NCBI RefSeq assembly: GCF_000344685.1
Contig: NW_006920417.1
Span: 622,014 to 686,013, forward strand
DNA: 64,000 bases
Direction: 5' to 3'
Source: Gloeophyllum trabeum ATCC 11539
Lineage: Eukaryota; Basidiomycota; Agaricomycetes; Gloeophyllales; Gloeophyllaceae
In this document: positions 11,563-23,433 of the stretch, one piece after another
Layout of the letters: every line of letters starts with the position of its first letter
Numbering within the stretch: the stretch's first letter is position 1
Translations under genes and position numbers: made by a program
Notes under the pieces: generated by a model
Database searches by the model: none
What the model was told of the DNA's origin: nothing
What the model saw: only the letters and a program-made list of their open reading frames with translations

Positions 11563-14500
11563 ATGGCGAATGTCGTGACGGCCTCTGCTCGTCGCCTCGC
11601 TCGAAGGCCAGCTCTGGTGGGATGGAGCATTCTGACGGCGGGCCTGGCACTGAACTGGAGATCGATATCCTTGTCATGTGCCCTGCCTGGGTCTTTCCGA
11701 AGTTATAATGAAATTCCTGCTCGTGCCCCCCGCCTTTCACAGCTCTCTCAGTGGACGAGGTCGTACTCTGTTGTCTCTGACTTGTTCTCTACAACCTCTG
11801 CAGGCAGTATGGCGTCTATCACAACACCTCAACCTCCCCCATCATGGACGCATTCCCCTGAGGATATCAAGAGAATCACGAAGGAGACTCTGGATAGGTA
11901 TCGCGCTATGGAGGACCGGGTTGGAGCCCTGAAGCCTGAGGATTGCACTTTCGAATCTGTGAGCCAATACCTTTCATTGAGCATCCATGTTGATCTAACG
12001 CCCCTGACCAGGTCTTCGTAGGTTGCCCGCGATATTTATCGTGTATGGTTAATTAAAGCCTCAGCTAGCGTACCATTGCCGAGTACGATGCTGAACTGGA
12101 ATCCACATTAGAACCTCTATTTTTCTACCAAAACGTATCCCCCTCGAAGGAACTGCGTGACGCATCCAATGAGGCTGAGGCCCGGGCTCGCGAGTTCTCC
12201 ATCGAGTCAAACATGAGACTGGATGTCTTCGAAGCTAAGCAGAATGCTGAGCGGAACATCAAGGAGTCCGGTAAAAAGTTGGATGCAGAGGAACAGCGGC
12301 TGGTCGAGAAGATGGTTCTGGACGGTAAACGGGCTGGATTGGCGCTGCCTGAGGAGAAACGGAATGAACTCAAGGCGCTTCAGAAGGACCTCTCGCAGAC
12401 TTGTTTGGACTTTAGTGTAAGCTTACCGAGTAACCGTTATGTGCATAGCGCGGTAGCTAAGATTTTGAGCAATAGAAAAACTTTAACGAGGAAAAAGTAC
12501 AACACACCTTATATCGAGAGAATATGTTAACCTCAATGTCATCTTAGGGCGTCATTACGTTCACTCTTGAAGAACTCAAGGGTGTCCCGGCTGACGTTGT
12601 ATCCGGCTACACCAAACGAACTGAGGATGGCAAGGACCTCTACGACGTCACCCACAAGACGCCAGACATATTCCCCGTGGTCTGTATCGCAGTCTTGTAC
12701 ATCTGCTAACGATCGTTCACATTGGATTACTATGTACAGCTCAAATATGCGGAGAACCCAGAGACGCGTCGCCGAGCGCACGAGAGTTACGACGCCCGCC
12801 TAGCAATCAACGAGCCCCTCCTATCCAAGGCACTGGATTTACGTCGCAGGATTGCCAGACTTCTCGGCTACAAGACATGGGCTGACTATATCACGGAGGT
12901 CAAGATGGTTAAGTCTGCGCAGAATGTCATCGACGTAAGTCGCGTATTATGGAGGTCCTTATCATTTATTGCATTAACTATGTTACTAGTTTCTCAACGA
13001 CCTGGAGCAAAAGCTCCGCCCAATTGGACTAGAAGACCTTGAGCGTCTTCGTGCTCTGAAGAAGGAAGAACATGCGGACAAAGGGCTGCCATACGATGGC
13101 GAATTTTACATCTGGGATTACCGGTATTACGATCGCAAGTACGTCGAGCGTACGCTGGACCTGGACGACTCGCTCGTCAAGGAGTATTTTCCCGTGTCGG
13201 TGGTCGTGCCGACTATTCTGGAGATCTACCAAAACCTCCTTGGTGTGAAGTTTGAGAAGATTGAAGGGGAGACATGGCACCCCGGTGAGATTGTATGGGA
13301 TTCTGGGTGAAGTACTTCTGACAACCTCTCGCAGAGGTCCAGCAATTCTCAGTTTGGGAAAATAATGCTAAGGATGCCTCTGGTTTCATCGGGTATTGTT
13401 ACCTCGATCTCTTCCCCCGAGGTCAGCACTCTTAAAGGCCTGTTTTACATGTTATGGATGTTCTTACTCGCGCCGTCTAGAGTCGAAGTATTCTCACGCA
13501 GCCGTCTGGGGCCTGCTCCCGGGATATGACCGCCTAGACGGGAAGCGCCACTTCCCGTTGGCCGCTATGGTTGCGAACCTGGCCAAGCCCACACCGGACC
13601 GTCCTGCCCTTATGCGACATGACGATGTCGTGACCTTCTTCCATGAGATGGGCCATGTATTCCACGGCCTTCTGAGCAGGACAAAGTTCCAGCGATTTCA
13701 CGGGACTAGGTTAGGGTTCGTCCACTTCTGCAGAAGGGATTGTGGAGCTGACAATCTCACAGTGTCGCGAGGGACTTCGTAGAAGCGCCTTCGCAGATGT
13801 TGGAAAACTGGTGACTGCGAGTCAACTCGCGCGCCAAGCATTGGCTCATTGTGCACTTTTCAGGTGTTGGGAGCCCAAAGTCTTGGAGAAGATGTCCAGC
13901 CACTTCGAGAAGAAAGAGCCGCTGTCGCCTGAGCTCATCGAAAAGGTCATTAAGAGGTGCGAGGATATATTCGTAGTCGAGTTTATAGCTCTCATTCTCC
14001 CGCAGTCGATACGCCAACGTGGGATTATTTGATCTGCGGCAGATATTCTTCGGTAAATTCGACATCAAGGTCCACACCGACCAAGGTAAACTCTCCGTTC
14101 TTCCTATCCTTCTAGTGATCTCAACCTGGGTCGCGACTGCAGAACCTGCTGACTACACTACGCTATGGAATGAATTGCGGGAGTCGGTATCATTGGTAAA
14201 AGGCGGTAAACATCAACCAGGTCAAGCTAGCTTTGCACACATCACCGGAGGGTATGATGCCGGATATTACGGGTGAGAACTGTTGCTTATATTACGAGGC
14301 GCTCAGCGAGTATACCTGACGTCTGTGGTCAACCATTTCCTAGATATATGTATTCGCTTGTATTCGCGGCGGACATGTATGCGACGGTATTCAAGAAGGA
14401 TCCTTTGGACCCCAAGCTAGGTCGAAAGTACCGGGACGCCATCCTTCGCCCCGGGGGAAGTCGGGAGGAACTGGATTCGCTGAAGGTGAGCGTGTCTGCT

Positions 14501-14635
14501 ATCGTGTTTTACGCTGGGCTCATACCCCGTTTTATCTAGGACTTCCTGGGTCGCCCTCCGCGAGCGGATGCATATATGGAGGAAATCTTCAATAGTATGG
14601 GAAAGGTTAATACCCAAGCGGGAGCTCATCTCTAA
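11563..14635 (+). CDS. PRD1: M3 family metalloendopeptidase (thimet oligopeptidase / saccharolysin)
   Basis: The spliced protein has the zinc motif HEMGH (13642-13656) and, after an intron, FVEAPSQMLENW, which supplies the third zinc ligand. The N-terminal helical half (RLDVFEAKQNAERNIKESGK, YENPETRRRAHESYDAR-like stretches) and C-terminal YMYSLVFAADMYATVF agree with thimet oligopeptidases, which cut short peptides in cytosol or mitochondria. The first ATG (11563) adds about 80 residues rich in Arg/Ser with few acids (ASARRLARRPALVGW), like a mitochondrial presequence. A second in-frame ATG at 11809 would give a cytosolic form starting MASITTPQPPP. About ten introns. Convergent with RAD50, with stops only about 190 bp apart. 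Confidence 0.88.
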
Positions 14636-14828
14636 TACTGATATTCACTGCATCATTCAACCTGTATTATCGAGTCACCCCACGTCAATTGTAGTATAGT
14701 TGAGTCGTCGAAATTCCACTTGTTCAGTATCTCAGGTGCCGGGACCATCAAGCGTGTCGTGACAAAGACTCGCATACATTCTAGTAAACTATTCGATAAA
14801 GGCAAAAACCGGGATATGCGTCCGTCGT

Positions 14829-17800
14829 CTAATGGAAGCGCTGCCGCTCTATAACGGACTTCTGCCTTGAATCGCGCGAGACTCGCCTAGACAATATCAG
14901 TCATTATATATTCCCCTACTCATCCGTTATACTCACCAGTAATATTCCATTACTTCGCATTGACCCAGCTTCTGCAGGAAACCCTCGTCGTGTGTAATGA
15001 TTATGAGCTGGAAGTTAGAATGGTTCTTTCTTTCGTTGATAATGCTGTTGTGATCGCGTAAACGAAGGAACGTTAGATATATGGAATGGATCATACTCGA
15101 CCAGGCTAGCAGCCAACGCATCGATGTTCTCCACGTCCAAGGCATTGGTGGGCTCGTCAAGGGCCAGAATGCCACAATTTTGACCAAAAGAATCAGATAG
15201 CGCAAGCCTTATGATGATGGAGGCAAGCATCTTCTGACCAGCAGAACACCGTCCACGCATGTCCATTTCCACTTGATCCTTAGTCATGACGACCTAAGTA
15301 GAGCTGTTGAGTGTTCCATGCAGCTGACCAGGTACCAACGCTTACTCGGTAATTGTAGGATTTCCTGCTGGTAGAACTAGCATTGCCCTCACTCTCAGAT
15401 CGGATCTTAATACCATCGATATCTTAACAATGGTTAGGCACTTCGCGGCCCAGTATTGAACTATTCACGTACCTGTGCCCTGATATGTCTTATTCCATAG
15501 GTGGCGCATGGTATCGTTGACTTCCTCCATCTTCAGCGAATGGTACTTCATAATCGCACTACCGTGTGTCAGTGACATCGCAATGGCGTTCAAGGTGGCT
15601 TCTTACTTGTCCAATGCCTTAGCGTACTTCTCCAGATCGCTGTTAGCCATATCTGACATCTGCAAGTACGTTAAGCAAGAGCGATTGGATTTGTTTGCGA
15701 AAACTACCTTGACTTTGATAAGCTGGTCGGTATATCTCTTATTGATGTCCTTGAAATCCTTCAAATCGCTTTCGAGTTGATTCAATTGCGCTCTCTGGGA
15801 GCTCAGCTCTCCACCAAGGTGTGCATACTTAATGCCGACAATTGTCAGGCGCGCATATGCGGCATAGACGAGTCACCGACCTTGCTTTGCATTTCCGTCT
15901 CCCTTTCCTTCTCTGCCGCGTACTTGTCGTCGAAATTACGCCGAGACTTAGCAACGGCCTCCATATCGTAGGAGTCGATTTCGGCCTGTGTCTCATCAAT
16001 TTGCCTCATCAACTTGCGAATTCTGACGTTCTCGCGTAGGTTTGCCATAGAGGCCGCGGCATCGCTGATTTCCCTGTCAACGGCGCTGATCGCGTCTCTG
16101 ACCTTCTCGATAGCAAGACCAAGTTCCTGAATCTCCGCCTGATAGTTCTCAATCTTCTCCTCACAATCCTTCAGCTGCCGACCTCGCTTGTCTCGTATAT
16201 AACTGTTATATTCATGAAACTTTCCCGGTGTTCCTCAGGCGTGTAATGGCCACGTACCGGTCAATGGTTTTATTGATCATCTCAAGAGCATCAACGCCCT
16301 TGTTCAGATCCTGAGTCGCTCGCTGAGCTCTTGATAACTTAGCATTCAGGCCACTCTGAACTTCCTGATACTCCGCTTCGAGCTGAGAGATGGGTGCTTG
16401 AGCCTCAGCAATCTTGCCGTCCATTTCCTGGTTAAATAAGCTTAGAGACATATTCAACATTTAAAGCCACTGATGTCACCTTCAGGCGTGCAGTTGCTTC
16501 TGCCATCTCCTTACGCATGCCCTCCGTCCGTGCTTCCAGGGCTTCCTTGTCCTTGAGTTCGTTCTGCAGGTCCTTCTCGCGCAGCTGCATGGAGTGCAAT
16601 TCATTCTCGTGAGTTCGCAAAGCAGTAATCTGACGCTCTTTCTCGGTCGATAAGGCTTGCTTCTCTCGCTCTTGCGCACGACTGAATAATTCAGTTCAGC
16701 TCGATATTTACAGAGGTCCGGTTTCCACGTACATGCCCCCCGCTATCGTGTCAAGTTCAAGCTGCACATCGTCAGCGGTCTTCGTGGATCCTGTAGCCGA
16801 GAGATTGGTCTCTATCTCGCTTATCTCCTGCTTGAGCCGTTCGATATCTCTCTGGTTCCTTGACACTTGACTGGCATGCTGCTTCATGATAGAGATATCC
16901 TTGATATCTTTTTTGGCCTCCCGTAACAGAGACGAAGCCTGCGGACATGAGTTATACACTCATGGCTCCGGGCTCCTTGTACTCACTCTGTCAACCTTCT
17001 CACTCAGATCCGGAATCTTAGACTCTAAGTCCTTAATCTGGCTCTCTATATCCGGAATTTCCGTATTCTTCAGCCGATTCTTAGAGGCCTCCACAGGGGC
17101 TAACTCTTGGAGTTTTGCAAGCTCCTCCTCCCATTCCTTCATTTCATCCTCATTTTGTGCAATGGCCTGAGCGGACGTCTTCTTCATCTGCTCTTTGACC
17201 TGATGTGCAACGTACAGAGTCATATGCACCCTGATAGTGGGCAAACTTACGTATGATTCGAAACCGGGCAGCTCATGCTCTCCCAAGCCACGGTTGCAGG
17301 CCTTGCACACCTTCTTCGTCTTTCCGGTCTTGAGGAACATCTCCCAGACTTGACTCGTGGCGGTTAATGTCCCACCGGTCCTACATGGCACTCATGGTGA
17401 GTCACCCTAAGAACACATTATATCATGTACGAACTCCTTTCGCATGTTGAGCTCAATGGTGGCTTCTTTGATGGCGGCATCCACGCTATCATGTAAATCC
17501 AGGCCCTCCTTCAACTTCTTCTCCAGGACTAGACAAGTTCGTGATATAGGCCTGAGAATATTTTGACTTGCATACCTTTCACCTCGTCGCGTTTCGTCTT
17601 CAGCTGAACCTTAAGAGTGGAGAGAGTTGTTTGGGCTTGCTGGAGATCCCTATTCGCGGCATTATGTTGTGTTTCGAGCTCTATGAGCTCTCGGTCCTTC
17701 TCGCTGTGCGGCGCCTTGTTAACCCTGTGGACATATCTGGGCATAGATACGTACATAGATGCTCGCTCAAGCTCTCGCTCCATAGTAGCAGCATTTGCAT

Positions 17801-19896
17801 CGGCACCAGTGAGGGCTCTGAATTTGGCATTATGGGACTCCAGACTAGGAGGAGCTAACATCAGCCCCAGTTCTATCATAGGAAGATAGAGACACCCACA
17901 TATTGCGGACTTCAGCCGCCTTGCTCTTTTCTTCGGTCCTCTTGATATCTAGTCGTGCTCGCATGTCTGCTTGCAGACTCAATGACCTCAATTCTTGACT
18001 CAGAGCCTCCTTCTGGTCCTCCATACTGCGAATCTTTGTCGACTTCTCCGCTACACGTTCATCATAATTGTTGCTCTTGATGTCAGCCTTCAGCTTTTCT
18101 AGGCGAGTCTTCTTCTCTTCCATGTCAGTGGACAAACCGCGGAGTTCAGCATTGATGGTCTGAGAAGCGTCGAGCTGCGATTCATTGCTGGCTATTGAAG
18201 CTTGAAGGGTTGACTATCGAGGGTGTCAGAACCACTCGGATGCAAGCAAGCGCAAGGGTAACATACGATCTGATTACGCAAGGTAGCCTTCATCTGTCTG
18301 AGGCGCTCCAAGTCTGCGTGCAGCTGCCGTGATCGCTCCTGATACTCCTTGTTCCTAGTATTCGCCTCTTCCTGTACAATTCACAATAAGATCACGCAAC
18401 ATTCGAATATGGTTGACATTACCTGGATCTTCTCGGCCTCCATGGTCTCTCGCCTCAGGAGGTCACTTAGTCGCGAAGTAAATTCCGCCACCTTTTCCTT
18501 TTCCAGGGGAGAGTAGTCGAAGCCCTTCAGCTCGTACTTGGTGCTAAGCTCACGTACGAGCTCCTCGCGATCGGCTAGACGTTGTTCTTGCGCCTTCTCG
18601 AAGTTAGTAATACAGCTAACATGGACAACGGGATGGAGACACACTCTCTGCTCAGCGACAAGGCTACCTTGCTGGCTGATGAGCTGCACATGCGCTTTTC
18701 TCGCGGCCGCGAGTTCCTCCTCAAGGTCTTGCCGTTTAATTTCTTCCTGCTTAGCCCGCTCCTTTTGCTGCGCTATATGGTCGGCGAACGTGTTCAGGCG
18801 GGCTTGCAGCTCCTCCTCGGTACCTACAAGCCATTTCGATAAACAGCAAACGGCAGGGATGTATATAACAGACCTTCGACTTCTCGTACGTTCTCCTTCG
18901 CGGCTTCCAATTCACTCTTGTATCGGTCTCTGTTCTGCTCCAGATTTTCAATCTTGAGGTACAATTCTCGGAACTGAGTGGCGTAGTCGTAGAATTTCTT
19001 GTTCGCGAGGACAAGCTGCTCATACTCTTTCTTTGTCCGGTCGTACTCTATCTCCTTGGACGCGATGTTGGCGGTCAAGTCTGATAGACGAGACTTCAGC
19101 CTATCGGCGTGAGCTTTCTCCTTTGACAAAGACTCAAGTCGCTCCTTCTCAGCCTTCAACTCGGCCACACGTTCCTTACGCAGAGCTTTGATAGCGTCGA
19201 GCGCCTTGGTATATCTACGCCCATATGCTTAACAAGGAATTCCAATGGTTGTGGTGAACTACACCACCTTGTGGCCTCGAAGATATCATCGAATTTTTTC
19301 TTCAGAATTGAGGGCTCTGCAAGTGGCCAGTACGAATCCTCTTGGTGGCAGAAAATGACGTTCTCAAGGACAGCTTTGGAAACACCCAAGAGATGAGGTA
19401 TCTCGGTATCAATCTCAGCGCACTTGGTTGATATGACGCCTCTCTGTGGAGTGCCAAGGGAGTGTTCAGTGTCAGTAGAGTCGCTGTCGGAGTACTAGGG
19501 CCTACTCACCTTCCCACCCTTTTCCGCACTGCTGTCCGCCAAAGCTAGAATACTCTCAAGTGTCTTCATAGTCATAGTGTTGTTCTTCTTCATAGTCACT
19601 GAGAGGTTGCGCACAGCCAGCATACGTGTCCCGTTCGCCGCATTGAAACGTAACTTCACTTGAGCCTTGACCTCCTTCTCATTCGCCATCTTAGGGTCGT
19701 GCACAAAGGCGCCGCCACGAGTATTCGGAGGTTGGTCTCCCGTCGTCGCATACTTGAGACACTCAATAACCGTAGTCTTTCCTGATCCATTTGGCCCGAC
19801 GATCACAGTCACTGGAGTGAAGAACTCAATGACTGATATCTGTTTATCGTCAAACGACCTTATTCCACGAATTGCAAGCTTGTTCAGGCAAGCCAT
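14829..19896 (-). CDS. RAD50: RAD50, ATPase of the Mre11-Rad50-Nbs1 DNA repair complex
   Basis: Start ATG at 19894-19896: [17 protein letters not shown], then Walker [25 protein letters not shown] (Q-loop region) and long coiled coils. The zinc hook CKAC (codons at 17296-17307) sits between the coils. The C-terminal half has the ABC signature GRCSAGQK, Walker [14 protein letters not shown] and THDEGFL. After EVMEYYW a 50-bp intron leads to a final exon encoding [18 protein letters not shown] with stop at 14829-14831. That matches the conserved Rad50 C-terminus and shows the gene does not end at the apparent stop near 14933. The complex tethers and processes DNA double-strand ends and activates the Tel1/ATM checkpoint. 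There are well over ten introns; the coiled-coil junctions are the least certain. Confidence 0.95.
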
Positions 19897-19975
19897 GAGT
19901 TATGAGAGAGAGAATTGCAATGCCAGGTGTGGCGGAGAAACGCGATGAGCGCCGATTTAGAAAGATCGTGACGAG

Positions 19976-19981
19976 ACGCGT
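19976..19981. promoter_or_regulatory. MluI cell-cycle box (ACGCGT) upstream of RAD50
   Basis: An ACGCGT hexamer lies 80 bp upstream of the RAD50 start, with an E-box-like CACGTG at 19988-19993 and further CGCG runs to 20015. In fungi ACGCGT is the site of the MBF (Swi6/Mbp1-type) regulator that drives G1/S and DNA repair genes. Position and gene type fit, but a hexamer can occur by chance. The stretch 19897-20160 is shared by RAD50 and the divergent F-box gene. Confidence 0.4.
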
Positions 19982-20160
19982 CACAGGCACGTGAAGGGGA
20001 GTGTCACGCGCGTTGGCCGACGCACCTTCTTCTGAATCGCATACAATTTCTACACTACGGGCAAATCTTGCAGCCCGTGAGCTCTACGGCTACTCTGTGG
20101 TCATAGGAACAATTTTGGAGACAAAAAATATTAATTATTATCTCATCGTCCTATCATAGG

Positions 20161-21361
20161 ATGAATTGTGACTGCGATTCCAAGCCGGGAGGGCTCCAAC
20201 TCCCATCACAAAGCGCTGCATCGGTGGGTGGAACACACAGCTTAAGAAACATATATCTTGATACTTGCCTCTCAGGTGCTGCTACTACCTCCCGAGTTGA
20301 TCTTCGAAATCCTATCCTGCTTGTACTACAAGTCAGACGGGCGCGTGGATTTTCCTACCCTTGCAGCATGCACCTTAGTTCACAGCCTGTGGACTACTGC
20401 AGCACAGAAATTGATGTTCCACAACGTGCCCTTACCCGATGACTGCAGCGGGTCCGATAACTGCAAAAGTCGGGCGTTCCGCGAGGCTTTAGATCCGTCC
20501 ACAGAGCGCGGTAGACGGTTGGGAGGCTACGTTCGTCGCCTCGATATATGGGTTGGCCCCTCACCCGAGTGGCATACTCCTGCGGTGTTTGTGACCATCC
20601 TCCGCGACTGTCCAAATCTATACGAACTAAACTTCACGCCAGTGGGCATGTATGCCTTCGAAGAGACCGTTCTCGCACAGCTCATGGAACTATGCCAGTC
20701 TACTGGACCTCACGTCCGTGCGCTTCGTCCCATAGGAGTAGGGGTGCAGTCGCCCATCATCTACCAACTGCTCGCAGTGTGGCCCTCAGTGAAGTTTCTC
20801 CACCTCAGCTCGGAGCTCATCGCTTCACCTCCCGATGAGCCACCCGGATTCTCTCTATACGAGCTAACGTTGAGTCGGAATGTACCGCAGGAGATTACGA
20901 CCTGGTTCCTGACCCGTTCAGAGGCTTCCCTCCAAATCTTGACCCTACGCGAGCTGCCTGGACCAGATCTCGTGAATACCCTCTCCCGACACGGACCCCG
21001 AATCCGTTCTATCCGCTTCTTTGATTACGGCAAACGTACAGCTGCCCTGGTCCGAGCCTGCAGCAACCTGCAGGAAGTTGTGTTGTACAAACTCGCAAGT
21101 GTCCGGGATCTGGACCTCCCACCATCAGTGGAACATCTCAGCTTCCGCACGCCATTTTGGGAGAAGACTCCAAAACACGCTCTAAGGCCTATACTAGAAG
21201 TCATACCGACCCTCCCTGCACTGTGGCTTGTGACAGGGGACCAGGATATACGCGGGTACGAGGAATGGCCGCTTTTGCAGCACATGTGCGAAGAGCGAGG
21301 CGTTACTCTCGCCTCCGACGGTCTGTCGGCGTTGTTGGTCAGTCACCCTCTTATACTGTAG
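20161..21361 (+). CDS. F-box protein, LRR-like repeat region
   Basis: Exon 1, 20161-20223, encodes 21 residues from ATG. A 52-bp intron (GTGGGT...CTCAG) leads to exon 2 from 20276, which opens directly into an F-box: VLLLPPELIFEILSCLYY ... TLAACTLVHSLWTTAAQ. About 300 residues of leucine-spaced segments follow (DCPNLYELNF, WPSVKFLHL, ASLQILTLREL, CSNLQEVVLY), as in mushroom F-box proteins with poorly conserved leucine-rich repeats. Such proteins bind Skp1 and present targets to SCF ubiquitin ligases; the target is unknown. The family is hugely expanded and fast-evolving in basidiomycetes. Divergent from RAD50, with 264 bp between the starts. Confidence 0.85.
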
Positions 21362-21624
21362 TGGAGGCACTGAGAATGGATGGCATCTGCGGCAGCCTGA
21401 GGACCCTATCCTGCCCGACAAATTTCCTCGCGGCAGGTCTGTCTCAAACTTCAGGTATATCAACTGAGGCTGGTACCGCATTTCTAGCCTGAGCAGGACA
21501 GGTTACATACATCAGGACGACATCCTCCCCAGTACATCTGGATCACGTCCTTAAACAGTACACGTACATACTATGCGCAGTCCGCCCTAGACGCCGGAAC
21601 GTTGCATGCGCAGAGGCAACGAAG

Positions 21625-22001
21625 TCACCGTCGTTTTGCCATCTGCAGTGTCAGGTTGTCGATGTATGTCTGTAGTGTAGCATTCCCAGACGCCAGTTTG
21701 TCTACGTCGGCCTGGACGCTCTTCACACGAGACAGCAGGGCTACATACGAAACAAACGACGCTGAAGACTCGCATAGATGAAATAGTCATGTCGCTAACG
21801 CACCTCTCAAATCCTCCTGCGCTGCCGTTATCTCCCTGTCACCGAGTTCTGTCATCCGAACTCGAAGCTATCCAACTGGGATAATGCGCACTTGATCACT
21901 TGCTCTTTCCTCATAGCATCTTTGACAATGTCACCAGTGGTGGGTAATTCCACAGGGGCTCCCCATCCGCCAATATCGTCCTCGAAACCAGCAAAGGACA
22001 T
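21625..22001 (-). CDS. short coiled-coil protein (SCOC/Slo1-like)
   Basis: Start ATG at 21999-22001. Two introns are inferred: one of about 80 bp starting at the GTGACA after ELPTT, and a 42-bp one (GTGCGT...CTTCAG). The product is about 82 residues: acidic N-terminus MSFAGFEDDIGGWGAPVEL, then a leucine heptad coil with SRVKSVQADVDKL and ending LQTYIDNLTLQMAKRR. The coil followed by LQxYIxNL is the pattern of short coiled-coil proteins (SCOC in animals, Slo1 in yeast). These bind Arl-family GTPases at the Golgi or endosomes. The likeness is moderate and the first intron is a guess; another small coiled-coil family cannot be excluded. An ARL8 gene lies 2 kb away, probably by chance. Confidence 0.5.
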
Positions 22002-22106
22002 GAAAGAACTTGTTAGATAGGCGCTGCACAGCCACCCTCTTCAAGGCAAACGCGTGTACGCGTCATTCACCTCAGCCAAGCTCAGCCACTATCCAAGTGC
22101 AACGCG

Positions 22107-23222
22107 ATGTCCGCCGCTCCTGCAACAATACTCGCATTCAAAGCGGGTCGCGCATTCCGAAGGGAGGGTACTAACTTTGTGGACCATAGCCCCGAAAAGG
22201 GCGCGATCATCCTGCAGAAGGGGGAGGATGAGCTCTTACATTTCATCTGGAAGAACCGGTCGACGGGTGAATTGGAGGAGGTACGTGTGACTTTACGCTG
22301 TGGAGATCCTTTTGACAAGCCCGACTTGTAGGACTTGATCCTGTTCCCTGGAGATGCATCATTCGTGAAGATACCCCAGGCACCGGGAGGCCGGACATAT
22401 GTCCTCAAGTTCTCTTCATCGAATCAAAGGCACTTTGTGAGCTGAACGATTCACAGCGGAAACGCGCTGGATACTGACACGTTCTAGTTTTGGATGCAGG
22501 TAAATATTAATCACCCAGCCACCGTCCAATATGCTTGACGCGGTGAACCCAGGACGCGTCTACCAATCGTGACGAGGAATTCGTGAACAACTTGAACATG
22601 GTCCTGCAAGACCCGGATCGTATTCCCGTCTGGCAGACTGCTAGCACATCGCAGCCTCAAGCTTCTACCTCCCAAACTGGCCCGTACGTTCTATCTCATG
22701 CATGCCTGAAGTCACTGAGCTCGAACAACTAGCCTGATATAGATCTACAAGAGCCGCTGCGCCCGCCGGTACCACGCCTGAACAATTAGCCCAATTGCGC
22801 ACATTAGTACAGTCCATGGCTGGTAACACGTCGCAGGAGCCAGGTCCGTACGGTCTACAAGGCGGCACCGGAATTGAACGCTGATGTTTTCAGCATTTCC
22901 AGAGCTTTCACTCAATGACATCCTGACACCCGAAAACGTCCTCCCTCTTTTCACCTCCCATCCTGATCTCATACCCGCCCTCTTCCCTCACCTCCCGCCG
23001 GACTTACCAACGCCTCCTTCAGCAGAAGTCTTGCAACAGATTATCACGTCCCCGCAATTCAGAGGTGCCGTGCGCAATTTTGATCAGGCACTGCGGACTG
23101 GTATGCTTGGCGGACTGGTGAGAGGTCTAGGACTGCCTGAGGAGGCCGGTACGGGCGTGGAAGCGTTCTTGCGAGCTATCCAGGAGCAAAGCCGCGGTGA
23201 AGACAGGATGGAAACGGATTAG
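22107..23222 (+). CDS. RPN13: proteasome ubiquitin receptor Rpn13/ADRM1
   Basis: The N-terminal Pru (PH-like) domain reads FKAGRAFRREGTNFVDHSPE, KGAIILQKGEDELLHFIWKN, then after an intron DLILFPGDASF and the ubiquitin-binding strand region GRTYVLKFSSSNQRHFFWMQ. A Ser/Thr/Gln linker follows. The C-terminal DEUBAD domain begins LSLNDILTPENVLPLF and has SPQFRGAVRNFDQALRTG, ending DRMETD. Rpn13 sits on Rpn2 of the 19S particle, captures ubiquitin chains and activates the deubiquitinase Uch37. About six introns; two very short exons encode FWMQ and the start of the linker. Both family domains are complete and in order. Confidence 0.93.
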
Positions 23223-23433
23223 CAGGACACACTTTTCTGATAGACTGCTGTACCGGTCCTGTCATGTTATGCGTCGTGGTTATACACCTGACATCGTGAG
23301 ATGAGATTGCTACCATTGAATCCAGAGTTTTCTTCATGACGGGCATGCATCAGCCAAGATGGTAAATGATACAGTGCGAATAAATAAACGAGTACAATGC
23401 CAGCGTCTATGATGGTGAGGACGTGCGAGCGGA

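Noticed and set aside
14820..14890. tRNA-like segment on the plus strand (TCGTCTAATGG box-A-like start)
   Set aside because: No proper T-arm box and no good acceptor stem. The same bases on the minus strand encode the conserved C-terminus of RAD50 in phase after a good intron.
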